From Bacteroidales bacterium UBA2714 (lineage in GTDB: Bacteria; Bacteroidota; Bacteroidia; Bacteroidales; P3): DNA of 50,800 nucleotides. Under the pieces are notes generated by a model. It did not search any database. It was not told the DNA's origin and saw only the letters and a list, made by a program, of their open reading frames with translations. How positions within the stretch are numbered: the first letter of the stretch is position 1; each line of letters begins with the position of its first letter. Shown in pieces: positions 50,630 to 50,800 of the stretch. Location: NCBI GenBank assembly GCA_002354035.1, contig DEKU01000058.1, positions 1 to 50,800 on the forward strand, in the 5' to 3' direction. Position numbers and translations under genes: made by a program.

Positions 50630-50637
50630 CAAAGATA
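50630..50637 (-). promoter_or_regulatory. Promoter -7 element of rseP
   Basis: The minus strand reads TATCTTTG, an exact TAnnTTTG match, 38 bp upstream of the start codon. It supports the shorter start and co-transcription of rseP with the LptF/G gene. Confidence 0.7.
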
Positions 50638-50694
50638 CAAATTATTGTGGAATAAACGGGTGTTTGCGTCAAAAAAACAATTAAAAAGCTGCAT

Positions 50695-50800
50695 GGGGTT
50701 GTGGCTGGGGGGTGAGGAATGGGCGGCGGCGGGCGGCGCGGGATGGCACTGGGAGGGTGCGGGACGGGAGGGTGGAGAGGGTGCGCGGAGGGGGGTTGGA
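50695..50800 (-). other. C-rich, G-poor tract at the right edge
   Basis: No gene. On the minus strand the sequence is strongly C-rich, like the 3' flanks at 28.0, 38.1 and 47.6 kb. It probably is the 3' flank of a minus-strand gene beyond the window edge. Confidence 0.35.

Noticed and set aside
1..50800. tRNA, rRNA or IS elements
   Set aside because: Reading the intergenic regions on both strands gave no cloverleaf, rRNA-like sequence, transposase or terminal inverted repeats; a covariance-model scan would be needed to exclude them fully.

Overview
The window looks like a chromosomal stretch from an anaerobic member of the Bacteroidota, most likely order Bacteroidales. The signs are: three very large secreted proteins ending in type IX secretion (T9SS) sorting domains; a TonB-dependent receptor of the CarboxypepD_reg/plug type; promoters of the Bacteroidota form TAnnTTTG (usually TATCTTTG) and few clear Shine-Dalgarno sequences; an anaerobic class III ribonucleotide reductase; and a phosphate butyryltransferase with a KamB-like P-loop protein, as in amino-acid-fermenting Bacteroidales. 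No rRNA, tRNA, CRISPR, transposase or phage gene was found. The genus cannot be named from this.

Left part (1-6.5 kb): the 5' part of nrdD runs off the left edge. Upstream of it on the same strand is a five-repeat T9SS surface protein behind a well-formed cobalamin riboswitch with its own promoter. A secreted patatin-like phospholipase follows. Region 6.5-19.4 kb (minus strand): nine genes with gaps of at most 48 bp, apparently one operon from a promoter at 19.47 kb. They encode an outer-membrane polysaccharide exporter, a Wzc-type tyrosine kinase with a 16-fold Tyr-Gly tail, RmlA, RmlC, RmlD, a hexapeptide acetyltransferase, two envelope proteins and a 1490-aa leucine-rich-repeat adhesin. 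This ties polysaccharide assembly to display of a surface adhesin.

Middle part (19.7-30.4 kb, plus strand): a sugar-phosphate nucleotidyltransferase overlapping an AddB-like nuclease; an OmpA/TPR lipoprotein closed by a strong terminator; pssA-queA-comF, tightly packed; then pyrH-frr-birA. Region 30.5-44.3 kb (minus strand): a 2414-aa Fn3/CUB/T9SS protein; an ECF sigma / anti-sigma / small secreted protein cluster; an HsdR-N-like nuclease; a TonB-dependent receptor; a PAS protein; and ptb, divergent from a KamB-like gene.

Right part (45.4-50.8 kb): a PAS-LuxR regulator is divergent from a cassette of tiny reading frames (a lipoprotein-like peptide, a Gly/Ala-rich bacteriocin-like peptide, a three-helix membrane protein). 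Two related operator-like palindromes lie between the two promoters. I consider this the best candidate for an undescribed small system. An LptF/G permease and RseP close the window.

A second pattern crosses the whole window: several 3' flanks hold C-rich, G-poor tracts followed by T-rich sequence repeating every 11 nt. This is a plausible Rho-utilisation or transcript-end element.
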